Assembly: GCF_003268675.1 (NCBI RefSeq)
Contig: NZ_CP029378.1
Coordinates: 2,976,001 to 3,040,000, forward strand
Direction: 5' to 3'
DNA: 64,000 nt
Source of the DNA: Streptomyces bacillaris
GTDB lineage: Bacteria; Actinomycetota; Actinomycetes; Streptomycetales; Streptomycetaceae
Below the pieces are notes generated by a model. The model ran no database searches. It was not told the DNA's origin and saw only the letters and a list, made by a program, of their open reading frames with translations. Both the position numbers and the translations under genes were made by a program. Positions 24,455 through 32,948 of the stretch are shown piece by piece (the stretch's first letter is position 1; every line of letters starts with the position of its first letter).

Positions 24455-27399
24455 GCGAGGTCCCGCCGGGAGAGCGCGCCGGTCTTGCGCATCGCACCGG
24501 CGATGTGCTGCTCCACGGTCCGCGGGGAGAGGTGCAGGGTCGCGGCGATCTCCCGGTTGGTCAGACCCGCGACCGCCAGCTGGGCCACCTCCTCCTCGCG
24601 CGGCGACAGCTGGTCGGCGTGCGAGGGGCGGCCGGGAGGACGGCCCTTCCTGGCGGGCTGCCGGGTCCGCAGCAGTGCCCTGGCCCGGGCGGCGTCCCAG
24701 ACGGCCCCGAGGTCGGTGAAGCGCCGGGCGCAGGACTCCAGCTCCGCGAGCGCCGCCGTGGTGGCGGCCTCGTCGGGGGCGGCTTCGCCACCGGTCTTCC
24801 GGTCCGGGGAGGCGGAGCCGGTGGCCTTCCCGGTCCTCCCGGCTTTCCCGGCTTTCGCTGTCTTCCGGGCCGGTGAGGCGGCGGTGTCCGCCGTATCCGC
24901 CGCGTCGGCCGGAGCCGCCGCCACTTCCGCTCCGTCCGCCGTATCCCCCGTATCCGCCGCCAGTACGCAGCGTGCCGCGCCCTCCGTGGTCAGGGCCTGG
25001 GAGTAGGGGCGCGGCAGCTCCCCGTACGCCGCCGCGGCCTCCTCGTACAGGCGCGCGGCCTCCAGCAGTCCGTCCCGCCGCTCCTGGGCCAGCGCCTCCG
25101 TCTCGGTGAGTACGGCCCGGCTCCACACCAGCGCGGCCCGGGCGGCGGGCGCGTCACCGGGGCCGAGGCCCTGGGAGAAGTTACGGACCATGGTGCGAGC
25201 GGTGGCCCCGTCGCCCGCGCGCGCCAGCGCCTCCACGGCCCAGGGCGCGAGTTCCGCGGCCCAGGGCCACACCCCCTTGTCGGCCACCACCTTCCAGGCG
25301 GCGCGCGCCCGCTCCGCCGCGTCGTCCACGTCCTGCCGGGCCAGCGTCAGGCGGATCACGGCCCCGGCCGCCGCCGCGCCCAGGGGCACGGGCAGCTTCT
25401 CCGTCGCGAACGTCCCCTGCTGGGACAGCCAGGACCTGGCTTCTCCCCAGTTCCCCTGCGCGACGGCGAGCAGACCGCGTACGACATAGGCGTCGGAGGC
25501 GATGAACGGCATGTCGGCGGTGGCGGCGACGAAGTCCTCGCACCGCTTGTCCAGGCCCAGCCACCGGCCCGTCCACCACTCCTGGAGCAGCCGGGTCGCC
25601 ATCGCGCTGTGCTCGGTATAGGGCGCGCCGGTCCGCACGGACAGCTCGCGCCCCTCCGCCAGCAGGTCGCCCACCCGCCCGTGGAAGCCGAGCCAGACGG
25701 CGGAGTCGGCGGCGTTGCACAGGCCGCGCGCCGCCTGCCGGGCGCACGCGGGGTCCGCGCTCTTCACGCGCAGCCGCTCCAGCAGGTCCCACACCTCGGG
25801 GTCGGCCCAGCTCATGGCGAGCCCCACGTGGTTGGCGAGGACCGCCGTACGCATCGCGTCGTCCCCGCTCTCCTCGGCGGCGGCCTCCGCCCTGATCAGC
25901 CACCCCCGGTGGACGTCGAGGGAGACGCCCGGCCAGTTGGGGCTGACCAGGGCCGCCATGGCGCGTACGGCCAGCGGCGAGCGGACCTCGTGCAGCTCGG
26001 CGGCGGCGATCTCCAGCACCCGCCACCCCTCCGCGAACCGACCCATCTGGTTGCAGAGCATCAGCCCCAGGTCGAGCCGCAGCTCTCCCCGTACGGCCTG
26101 CGGCAGCGCCGCGTCCTGCACGATCTGCGCGAGCACCTCCACGGTCTGGTCCGAACGCAGCCCGGTCACCGCGTTGCGGGCCAGCAGCGGGGCCAGCCGG
26201 GCGCGGGCCTGCGGCGGGAGGCCGGGCAGGGCCAGCGTCCGCTCCAGGAGCGTGATCGCCTGCTCGTGCCGGCCGGAGGCCTCCGCCGCCTCGGCCGCCC
26301 GCTCCACCGCCCTGAGCCACCGGTGGCCGTCCCCGGCCGCCCGGTGGTGATCGGCCACGGCCGCCCAGGCCACTGGCTGTCTGCGGCTGAGCGCGTTCGC
26401 CGTCCGCCGGTGCAGATCCTGGCGTACGGGGCCGGGCACGGTGGCCCGTACGGCCGAGGCGGCCAGCGGGACGGCGAAGCCGTAACGGCCCTCGTCCAGC
26501 TCGGTCAGGGCAGCGCTCTCCAGGGCCCGCAGCAGCGCGCGGCCCCCTGCCGCGGCCCCGAGCCCCGATACGGCGATCAGCTCGTCACGGCCCGCGGGCC
26601 CGTCGAGGACGGCGGCCGCCCAGACGACCGGTCGGTCCTCCGGCGCCAGGGCGTGCGTACGGCTCAGCACCAGCTCCGCCAGCCGGGCCGGGACCCCGGC
26701 CGCGTCCACCTCGGCGGCCGTACCGGTGAAGGCCGGCCACTGCTCCCGCACCATGGCCAGCAGATCGACGACGACCCGGGGCACTCCGGCGGTGCGCTCG
26801 TACAGCCTGGCCACGGCCTCGGCCGTACAGCTGCTCTCGTCCAGCGCCCCGGCGGCGGCCCGGCGGACGCGCTCCTCGTCCCAGGGCGCCAGGCGGTTCC
26901 TGAGCACCGTCAGCCCGGCCGGATACGCGATCGGCGGGCCGCCCAGCGGGAGACCGGGCACGGCCAGCTCCTCCGGGCGGTAGGTCACCACGGCCGCCGA
27001 ACCCGGCCCGAGCCCTTCCAGCATCCGGCGCAGCCGCCGCAGCTCGTCCTCGCCCGCCCGGTGCACGTCGTCCACCAGCCAGAGGGTCGGCCCGGGACGG
27101 TGCCCGGTCTCCTCGGGCCGGTGCTCGTTCGCCTTCTCAGGCTCCTCAGGTTTCTCGGGCTCCCCAGGTTTCTCGGGCTTCTGAGGTGCAAGGGGCTCAT
27201 CCAGGGACCCGCCGTCGGTTCCGCACCGCCACCAGCGGCGGGTCGGATCCGGTGTCCCGGGCAGGTCGGCCAGTTCCTGGAGCAGGTGGCTCTTCCCCGT
27301 ACCGGCCGCGCCCTCGACGTACATCAGGACCGGTTCGGCGTGCCGGGCGGGCAGAGCGCCCACGAGAGACCGCAGGGCAGAACCACATGTCGTGATCAC
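24430..27399 (-). CDS. Large ATP-binding LuxR family transcriptional regulator (LAL-like)
   Basis: 989 aa if translation starts at the GTG at 27399; GTG at 27459 (1009 aa) is also possible and the frame is open to 27741. N-terminal STAND-type ATPase: MYVEGAAGTGKSHLLQELAD (Walker A, about 29-37) and TLWLVDDVHRAGEDEL (Walker B). A long helical middle follows (about 350-840). A Lys/Ala-rich linker (KTAKAGKAGRTGKATG) separates it from the C-terminal LuxR helix-turn-helix: LSPREEEVAQLAVAGLTNRE, IAATLHLSPRTVEQHIAGAM (about 930-980). Such regulators act as ligand- or ATP-switched activators of pathway genes; here no pathway gene is adjacent. The window around it is not biosynthetic. Confidence 0.88.
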   Translation of the reverse strand: MITTCGSALRSLVGALPARHAEPVLMYVEGAAGTGKSHLLQELADLPGTPDPTRRWWRCGTDGGSLDEPLAPQKPEKPGEPEKPEEPEKANEHRPEETGHRPGPTLWLVDDVHRAGEDELRRLRRMLEGLGPGSAAVVTYRPEELAVPGLPLGGPPIAYPAGLTVLRNRLAPWDEERVRRAAAGALDESSCTAEAVARLYERTAGVPRVVVDLLAMVREQWPAFTGTAAEVDAAGVPARLAELVLSRTHALAPEDRPVVWAAAVLDGPAGRDELIAVSGLGAAAGGRALLRALESAALTELDEGRYGFAVPLAASAVRATVPGPVRQDLHRRTANALSRRQPVAWAAVADHHRAAGDGHRWLRAVERAAEAAEASGRHEQAITLLERTLALPGLPPQARARLAPLLARNAVTGLRSDQTVEVLAQIVQDAALPQAVRGELRLDLGLMLCNQMGRFAEGWRVLEIAAAELHEVRSPLAVRAMAALVSPNWPGVSLDVHRGWLIRAEAAAEESGDDAMRTAVLANHVGLAMSWADPEVWDLLERLRVKSADPACARQAARGLCNAADSAVWLGFHGRVGDLLAEGRELSVRTGAPYTEHSAMATRLLQEWWTGRWLGLDKRCEDFVAATADMPFIASDAYVVRGLLAVAQGNWGEARSWLSQQGTFATEKLPVPLGAAAAGAVIRLTLARQDVDDAAERARAAWKVVADKGVWPWAAELAPWAVEALARAGDGATARTMVRNFSQGLGPGDAPAARAALVWSRAVLTETEALAQERRDGLLEAARLYEEAAAAYGELPRPYSQALTTEGAARCVLAADTGDTADGAEVAAAPADAADTADTAASPARKTAKAGKAGRTGKATGSASPDRKTGGEAAPDEAATTAALAELESCARRFTDLGAVWDAARARALLRTRQPARKGRPPGRPSHADQLSPREEEVAQLAVAGLTNREIAATLHLSPRTVEQHIAGAMRKTGALSRRDLAHRLGGAP

Positions 27400-27490
27400 G
27401 CAGCCGCTCTCGCTCTCCTCCGCCCGGGCGGGCCCGAATGCGTCCTGGCGGCCGGACACGCCACGAGATTTCTTTCCTGCCCCCTGGAGA

Positions 27491-27509
27491 AACAAGTAGA
27501 TCACTTGTT
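27491..27509. promoter_or_regulatory. Inverted repeat upstream of the LuxR-type gene
   Basis: AACAAGT-AGATC-ACTTGTT is a perfect 7-5-7 inverted repeat about 92 bp upstream of the chosen GTG and in an AT-rich patch, so it may be an operator in the promoter of the large regulator. If the start at 27459 is used it lies 32 bp upstream. No -35/-10 pair is clear. Confidence 0.5.
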
Positions 27510-28435
27510 CCCGGTGAACGACAGCGGGTCGAACACCTTTAGTGAGAAGCCACTCGCGGGCAGCCACCGAAATCACCGTCGGCGGTCTCCGGGCGGGGGC
27601 GTAGGGGACGTACACGGGCGGGCGGAAGAACTCCCGGCGGTAGGAGGCGCAGCGGAGCACGCTCGGCCGACTGCTGAAAGCAGGGCGCGATGCCGTCCGG
27701 CCGGGACTGCCCGACGGCGGTGCGCACAGCTCGTTCCGCACGCCCGTGCACGGCGTCGGCCGACCGGGCCGCGCGGTGCGTCGCGCATCCCACGCGTACG
27801 TTCCGCACAGCCGGTGGACCGGCCCCTGAAGCTACGTGTCCCCGGTGCGCGCGAACATCCGGGGGCCGCGTTCACGGATACGCAATCAACCCTCCGGGCC
27901 CGTCGCCCGCCCGCCGGCCGCCCGCTCGACGCTGGTTGCCGTAAGGCCGCCGGGGGCCGGGCACCGGGGCATCGGGCGTCCGGGGGGGCGTCCGGGTCCG
28001 GCCCTCCCGGGAGCGGGCCCCGGGGCGGTGAACGACCGGCGAATTAATCAGGGGTCCGTATAAGAGGCACCCGGATGGTCATCCGGGTGCCTCGTTCGTA
28101 GGTTTCCTCCACCGGTCGACCACTCGCACCCCACGGCGATCAGCCGCACCACGACGGACTCCCGCCCCACAGGCCTCAGGCATTTCACGAAAGGCCTTCA
28201 CCTTCTCCTTCCCTCCCCCCTTTCACTCTCCCTTTTCTCTGCGCCGAGCGCAGGGAATTACCCTGCCACCACAGGAAACAGTTCCGCCGAATTCTGTTAA
28301 ACATTCGCCGCCTCTTCCGTCTGGTCATGACCGCGACCGGGCCAACAGAATTCATCCACCGGTCACATGAAATCCGGGATTCCGCTTCAGCACTCGGGCG
28401 GGATCAGCCATGCCGAAAACACCAGGGGAGAACGC
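27510..28435. other. About 0.9 kb intergenic region between LuxR gene and S1 protease gene
   Basis: Open frames exist on both strands but none has an RBS together with a protein-like sequence, so I call no gene. It contains a strong orphan hairpin (28064-28093), a pyrimidine-rich stretch at about 28195-28240 (CCTTCTCCTTCCCTCCCCCC and on), and GCAGGG-AATTA-CCCTGC (28250-28266), a perfect 6-5-6 inverted repeat 170 bp upstream of the protease start that could be an operator. Confidence 0.5.
28064..28093. terminator. Strong orphan hairpin, terminator-like
   Basis: GAGGCACCCGGATG and its exact complement CATCCGGGTGCCTC are separated by only two bases, giving a stem of 12 or more bp with a tight loop. 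A TATAAG hexamer (28059-28064) overlaps its left base. No annotated gene ends toward it on either strand within 600 bp, so what it terminates is unknown; a small RNA or an untranslated leader is possible. Confidence 0.6.
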
Positions 28436-29659
28436 GTGAACAAGCTCAGCAGGACTCTGTCGATCGGCGCGATAGCCGGGGCGGTGGCTCTGACCGGCGG
28501 CATGGCGGCCGCCTCGCAGCCCGCTGGGGACCCGACACCCGCCCCGTCCGCCCGTACGCAGCCCTCCGGCATGGTGAAGGCGCTCGCCGACTCGCTCGGC
28601 GTCTCCGTGGCGGAGGCCGAGCGGAAACTCGACCGGCAGACCGCCCAGCAGGAGACGCTGGAGCGCCTCGGCAGGTCCGGAGTGCCCACCAGGAGCGCGT
28701 ACTTCGACGCCAAGGGCACCCTCACGGTCGACGTCGCCACCGCGCGGCAGGCCGCCGAGGTCGAGGCGGCCGGTCTCGCCGCCCGTATCCCGGCCCGGGC
28801 CCCGTCGGCGCTCGAAGGGATCAAGGCGGAGCTGGACCGGCTCGCCGAGAAGAAGCTCCCGGTCGGCGTGGAGTCGTGGCACGTCGACCCGGTCGGCAAC
28901 AAGGTCGTCGTCACCGTCCGCGACACCACCGACGCCACCAGCCGCGCCTTCGTCGCCGCAGCCCGCTCCCACGGTCCGGCCGTCACCGTGGAGACCACCA
29001 CGGACGACGCCCCGCAGGCCACCGCCGCCATCTCGCCCGGCAGCAAGATGAACATCAACACCTCGGACGTGAACGGCGGTTACTGCTCGGTCGGGTTCGG
29101 GGCCCGGGACCAGCGGGGCCGGCAGTACCTGGCCACCGCCGGCCACTGCATCAAGGGGCTGGACACGCTGTACTTCAGCGGATCGTCGTTCGCCAAGGGG
29201 ACGCAGACCCGCTTCGCGCACGGCTACGACAGCGTCGACATGGGCATCGCGGCCATCAGCTCCGGCAACTCCGTCACCACCGCGGTCGGCGGCTGGGGCG
29301 TCGTGTCGAACACCCCGGTCCGGGGCGCCCAGCGGGCCGCCGTCGGTTCGACGGTGTGCAAGTCCGGCGCGACCACCAAGTGGACCTGCGGCACCATCAG
29401 CAGCTACAACCACTCGGTCACCTACACCGACCCCGGCCAGCCGCGGACGCTCGTCAAGGGCCTGGCCAAGTCCAGCGTCTGCATCCACAAGGGCGACAGC
29501 GGCGGTGCCTGGATCACCAACCAGGGTCAGGCCCAGGGCGTGACCTCCGGTTCCAGCGACCTCAGCTGCGACGGCAGCTTCGGCAGCGGCGCGAGCTGGA
29601 TGCAGCCGCTGGACGACCTGCTCCGCTACTACGGCCTGACGCTGAACACCGCCTCCTGA
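28436..29659 (+). CDS. Secreted S1 family serine protease (streptogrisin/alpha-lytic type) with prodomain
   Basis: 407 aa from a GTG with AGGGGAG 5 nt upstream; the frame extends to 28367 but without an RBS. Signal peptide at 1-30 (IGAIAGAVALTGGMAAASQP). An alpha-lytic-protease-type prodomain follows (about 45-190: KALADSLGVSVAEAERKLDR, RSAYFDAKGTLTVDVATARQ), which acts as folding chaperone. The mature part starts near 200 and holds YLATAGHCIKG (His), SVDMGIAAI (Asp) and HKGDSGGAWITNQ (Ser). Cys pairs match the SGPB-like pattern. Probably an extracellular digestive protease. Followed by a 12-bp hairpin terminator. Confidence 0.93.
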   Translation: MNKLSRTLSIGAIAGAVALTGGMAAASQPAGDPTPAPSARTQPSGMVKALADSLGVSVAEAERKLDRQTAQQETLERLGRSGVPTRSAYFDAKGTLTVDVATARQAAEVEAAGLAARIPARAPSALEGIKAELDRLAEKKLPVGVESWHVDPVGNKVVVTVRDTTDATSRAFVAAARSHGPAVTVETTTDDAPQATAAISPGSKMNINTSDVNGGYCSVGFGARDQRGRQYLATAGHCIKGLDTLYFSGSSFAKGTQTRFAHGYDSVDMGIAAISSGNSVTTAVGGWGVVSNTPVRGAQRAAVGSTVCKSGATTKWTCGTISSYNHSVTYTDPGQPRTLVKGLAKSSVCIHKGDSGGAWITNQGQAQGVTSGSSDLSCDGSFGSGASWMQPLDDLLRYYGLTLNTAS

Positions 29660-29700
29660 CGGGCGCGGCACCCGACGGGCCCCGCTCCGGCCCGATGGAC

Positions 29701-29735
29701 GGCGGCCGTCCGGCCACCCCCCTCGGACGGCCGCC
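29701..29735 (+). terminator. Terminator of the S1 protease gene
   Basis: GGCGGCCGTCCG / CGGACGGCCGCC is a perfect 12-bp stem with an 11-nt C-rich loop, 41 bp past the protease stop codon. No U-tract. Confidence 0.8.
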
Positions 29736-29795
29736 GGCCTCCCCCTCCCGTCCGGACCGGAGAGGGAGCAAGGAGAGGCGAGACAAGGAGAGACC

Positions 29796-30803
29796 ATGGC
29801 CGACCACCACCCCATCCGCCCCGCCCGCCCCGGCCCTTCCGCCCCCTCCAGCCCCTCCAGCCCGGACGCCCTGTCACCCCAGGGGCGGGGCCGTCCCCCG
29901 TCCGCGTTCGGGCAGGCGCTGCGGGAGGCCCGGGAGCGCAAGGGGCTGACGCTGGCCCGGCTGCGCGACCATCTCGCCCGCCGCGGGGTCCGCGTGAGCA
30001 CGGTGACGCTGAGCCACTGGCAACGCGGCCGCAGCCAGCCCGAGCGGCCGGAGTCCCTGCGCGCGGTCTCCGCGATCGAGTCCATCCTCGGCTGCCCGGC
30101 CGGCGGGCTGCTGGCCCTGCTCGGCCCGCGCCGCCCGCGCGGCCGCCCGCTGCCCACCCCGCCGGAGCGCCTGGAGAACGCCCGCCCCGTCTATGGGCCG
30201 GAGCCGCTGCTCGCCCGGGCGCTGGGAGAGGAGGAGTTCAGCAGGCTGAACGAGGGTACGGTGCCGGTCAGCGTCCAGGAGACCGTCCACCTGGACCGTA
30301 CGGGGCGCACCGCCCGCCACACGGTGACCCAGGTGGTCCGGGCGACGCACGACGGGGCCGACCACGTCACCGCCCACCTCAACGTCGACGAGCCCCCCGG
30401 TCCCCCGATGACGGCCTCCGCCCAGTGCGGCGTCCTCCTCGACCAGCGGTGCGTCCCCGCGCTCGGGCTGACCACCCTGCGGATCGGCTTCGGGCGCCCG
30501 CTCGCCCGAGGTGAGAGCACCGTCGTCGCGTACACCGTGGACCTCGGGCCGCACGGGCACAGGACCACCCACCACGAGCGCGCCCTGCCGCTCCACGTCC
30601 GGCACTACTTCCTCCACGTGGTCTTCCACCCGGAGGCCCTCCCCGCCTCGGTCTACGGCTACTACCGCGCGCACGACGGCGCTCCCCGCGCCGACATCCG
30701 CACCCTCCCCCTGAGCGGCTCGGGCACGGCGCACATCCTGCCCGCCGACGCCGCGGCCGGGGTGCACGGCATCTTCTGGAAGTGGCCCGGCACCGCCACC
30801 TGA
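29796..30803 (+). CDS. XRE-type helix-turn-helix protein with uncharacterised C-terminal domain
   Basis: 335 aa; ATG behind AAGGAGAGACC. A Pro/Ser-rich leader (1-35) precedes a helix-turn-helix of the XRE type (about 36-95: SAFGQALREARERKGLTLAR, STVTLSHWQRGRSQPERPES, LRAVSAIESILGC). Residues about 125-335 form a beta-rich domain (TVHLDRTGRTARHTVTQVVR, VVAYTVDLGPHGHRTTHHER, VRHYFLHVVFHPEALPASVY) that I do not recognise; it may be a sensor. No membrane segment. It sits alone between the protease terminator and coaA, so its targets are unknown. Confidence 0.8.
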   Translation: MADHHPIRPARPGPSAPSSPSSPDALSPQGRGRPPSAFGQALREARERKGLTLARLRDHLARRGVRVSTVTLSHWQRGRSQPERPESLRAVSAIESILGCPAGGLLALLGPRRPRGRPLPTPPERLENARPVYGPEPLLARALGEEEFSRLNEGTVPVSVQETVHLDRTGRTARHTVTQVVRATHDGADHVTAHLNVDEPPGPPMTASAQCGVLLDQRCVPALGLTTLRIGFGRPLARGESTVVAYTVDLGPHGHRTTHHERALPLHVRHYFLHVVFHPEALPASVYGYYRAHDGAPRADIRTLPLSGSGTAHILPADAAAGVHGIFWKWPGTAT

Positions 30804-30842
30804 CCCCGAGCCCCCCGCCCGCGCCCGCCCCGGTCCGCGCCA

Positions 30843-30899
30843 CCCACGTAACCGGCCCGCCCCCACGTAGCCGACTCACCCGCCACCCACGTGACCGAC
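30843..30899. repeat. Three CCCACGTRRCCG repeats upstream of coaA
   Basis: CCCACGTAACCGG (30843), CCCACGTAGCCGA (30862) and CCCACGTGACCGA (30886) are imperfect direct repeats spaced 19 and 24 bp apart, ending 40 bp before the coaA start. They could be binding sites or merely simple-sequence expansion. Confidence 0.6.
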
Positions 30900-30939
30900 C
30901 CCACCCCCCACTCCGTTAAAACTCCCGCAACAATGAAGG

Positions 30940-31935
30940 GTGATCACTTCGCCCGCACGGAGCCCGCAGCGCCGCACCGAGCATGCGCCGACCCCCTACG
31001 TCGACCTCTCGCGCGACGAGTGGAGCGCCCTGCGGGACAAGACCCCGCTGCCGCTGACCGCCGACGAGGTGGAGCGGCTGCGGGGGCTCGGGGACGTCAT
31101 CGACCTGGACGAGGTACGGGACGTCTATCTGCCGCTCTCCCGGCTGCTCAACCTGTACGTCCAGGCCACCTCCGGGCTGCGCGGCGCGCTGAACACCTTC
31201 CTCGGGGACGCCGGGAACGGGCACGGGGAGCAGCGCGGCACCCCCTTCGTCATAGGGGTCGCGGGCAGCGTCGCCGTGGGCAAGTCCACCAGCGCCCGTA
31301 TCCTGCAGGCGCTGCTGGCCCGCTGGCCGGAGCACCCGCGGGTGGAGCTGGTGACCACGGACGGGTTCCTGCTGCCGATGAAAGAGCTGCGGGCGCGCGG
31401 GCTGACCTCGCGCAAAGGGTTCCCGGAGTCGTACGACCGGCGGGCGCTGACCCGGTTCGTCGCGGACATCAAGGCGGGCAAGGACGAGGTGACCGCGCCC
31501 GTCTACTCGCACCTGATCTACGACATCGTCCCCGGTGAGCGGCTCACCGTCCGCCGCCCGGACATCCTCATCGTGGAGGGGCTCAACGTCCTCCAGCCCG
31601 CCCTGCCGGGCCGGGACGGACGGACCAGGGTCGGGCTGGCGGACTACTTCGACTTCAGCGTGTACGTGGACGCGCGCGCCGACGACATCGAGAGCTGGTA
31701 TCTGAGCCGCTTCCGCAAGCTGCGCGCCACGGCGTTCCAGGACCCGTCCTCGTACTTCCGCAAGTACACCCAGGTCTCCGAGGAGGAGGCGCTGGAGTAC
31801 GCGCGCACCATGTGGCGGACCATCAACAAGCCGAACCTGCTGGAAAACGTGGCTCCGACGCGCGGCCGTGCCACCCTGGTCCTCCGCAAGGGGCCGGACC
31901 ACAAGGTCCAGAAGCTCTCCCTGCGCAAGCTCTGA
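30940..31935 (+). CDS. coaA: Type I pantothenate kinase
   Basis: 331 aa from a GTG at 30940. It phosphorylates pantothenate, the first and regulated step of coenzyme A synthesis. The P-loop is [17 protein letters not shown] (about 104-120); [47 protein letters not shown] and the late [19 protein letters not shown] are type I signatures. Start choice: a GAAGG abuts the GTG too closely to act as RBS, but CAACAAT lies 6 nt upstream as a -10-like element, so a leaderless transcript is likely. Encoded 23 bp upstream of the DUF389 gene. Confidence 0.95.
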   Translation: MITSPARSPQRRTEHAPTPYVDLSRDEWSALRDKTPLPLTADEVERLRGLGDVIDLDEVRDVYLPLSRLLNLYVQATSGLRGALNTFLGDAGNGHGEQRGTPFVIGVAGSVAVGKSTSARILQALLARWPEHPRVELVTTDGFLLPMKELRARGLTSRKGFPESYDRRALTRFVADIKAGKDEVTAPVYSHLIYDIVPGERLTVRRPDILIVEGLNVLQPALPGRDGRTRVGLADYFDFSVYVDARADDIESWYLSRFRKLRATAFQDPSSYFRKYTQVSEEEALEYARTMWRTINKPNLLENVAPTRGRATLVLRKGPDHKVQKLSLRKL

Positions 31936-31958
31936 CACTTCCGGGGAAGGCGTGCCGC

Positions 31959-32863
31959 GTGCCGCATCTGCGTCTCGTCGTGCCCGCCGCCTCCACGGAC
32001 GAGGTCGTCGCCCTCCTGGGGTCCACCGTCGGCACCGCCCGCCTGGTGGTCCTGCCGGACGCGGCCCGCTCCCCGGCCGGGGACGTGGTCCTGTGCGATG
32101 TGGCGCGGGAGTCCGGGACGAGCTGATCGGCGCGCTGCGCGGGCTCGGCATCGACCGGTCCGGCGCGATCAGCGTCGAGCACCTGGACCTCATCCTCTCC
32201 TCGCGCGCCGACCGGGCCGAGCGCGAGGCGCCGGGCGACGGCGCGGACGCGGTGCTGTGGGAGGAGCTGAAGGAGACGACGCACGAGGACTCGACGTTCT
32301 CCATCATGTACGTCTCCTTCCTCGCCCTCGCCACCATGCTCGCCGCGTGCGGGGTGATGCTCGACAACGCGGTGCTGATCGTGGGCGCGATGGCGCTCGG
32401 CCCGGAGTTCGGCCCGCTCGCCGGGATCTCCACGGCCATCGTGCAGCGCGCCCCGCGCCTGGTGGCGCGCTCGCTCTGGGCGCTGATCGGCGGCTTCGCG
32501 GCGGCGATGCTCATCACGGCGGGGTTCGCCTGGCTGATGGACACCCTCGGGCTCTTCCAGCGGTCGATGATCGAGGCGGAACGGCCCATCACCGGGTTCA
32601 TCTGGCAGCCGGACTGGATGTCGTTCGTCGTGGCGTTCCTCGCGGGCACCGCCGGGACGCTCTCGCTCACCTCGGCCAAGTCCGGCGCCCTGATCGGCGT
32701 GGCGATCTCCGTGACGACGGTCCCGGCCGCCGCCAACGCGACCGTCGCGTTCCGCTACCGCGACTACCAGCAGACCATCGGCTCCGGGCAGCAGCTCCTC
32801 GCCAACCTCGGCGGAGTCGTTCTCGCCGGCACGCTGACGCTGCTGCTCCAGAAGGCGCTGTGA
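31959..32863 (+). pseudogene. DUF389 (TIGR00341-like) membrane protein gene, interrupted by a -1 frameshift
   Basis: Starts at a GTG (31959) behind GGGGAAGG: VPHLRLVVPAASTDEVVALL, matching the N-terminus of the family. This frame ends at a TGA at 32124-32126. From 32117 the correct continuation is in another frame (DELIGALRGLGIDRSGAISV ... LWEELKETTHEDSTFSIMYV) and runs through about five membrane helices to the proper end VVLAGTLTLLLQKAL. One base is missing in the GGG at 32115-32117; a fourth G would restore ARES-G-DELIGAL. So the gene is either a recent frameshift mutant, a site of slippage or a sequence error. The family is widespread in Streptomyces, function unknown. Confidence 0.85.
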
Positions 32864-32880
32864 CGGGTCCGGCGCACGCA

Positions 32881-32910
32881 GAAGCCCCCGGCGAGCACGC
32901 CGGGGGCTTC
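32881..32910. terminator. Bidirectional terminator between DUF389 gene and glmM
   Basis: GAAGCCCCCGGCG-AGCA-CGCCGGGGGCTTC is a perfect 13-bp stem with a tetraloop, placed between two convergent genes (17 bp after the DUF389 stop, 38 bp before the glmM stop). It can serve both. Confidence 0.9.
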
Positions 32911-32948
32911 GGTGGACGGATCTTCCGTACGCCGGTGAGGCGGCGGGC

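Noticed and set aside
27536..28063. Open frames on both strands in the LuxR-protease gap
   Set aside because: None has an RBS with a plausible protein; composition is Arg/Pro-rich as expected for random GC-rich frames.
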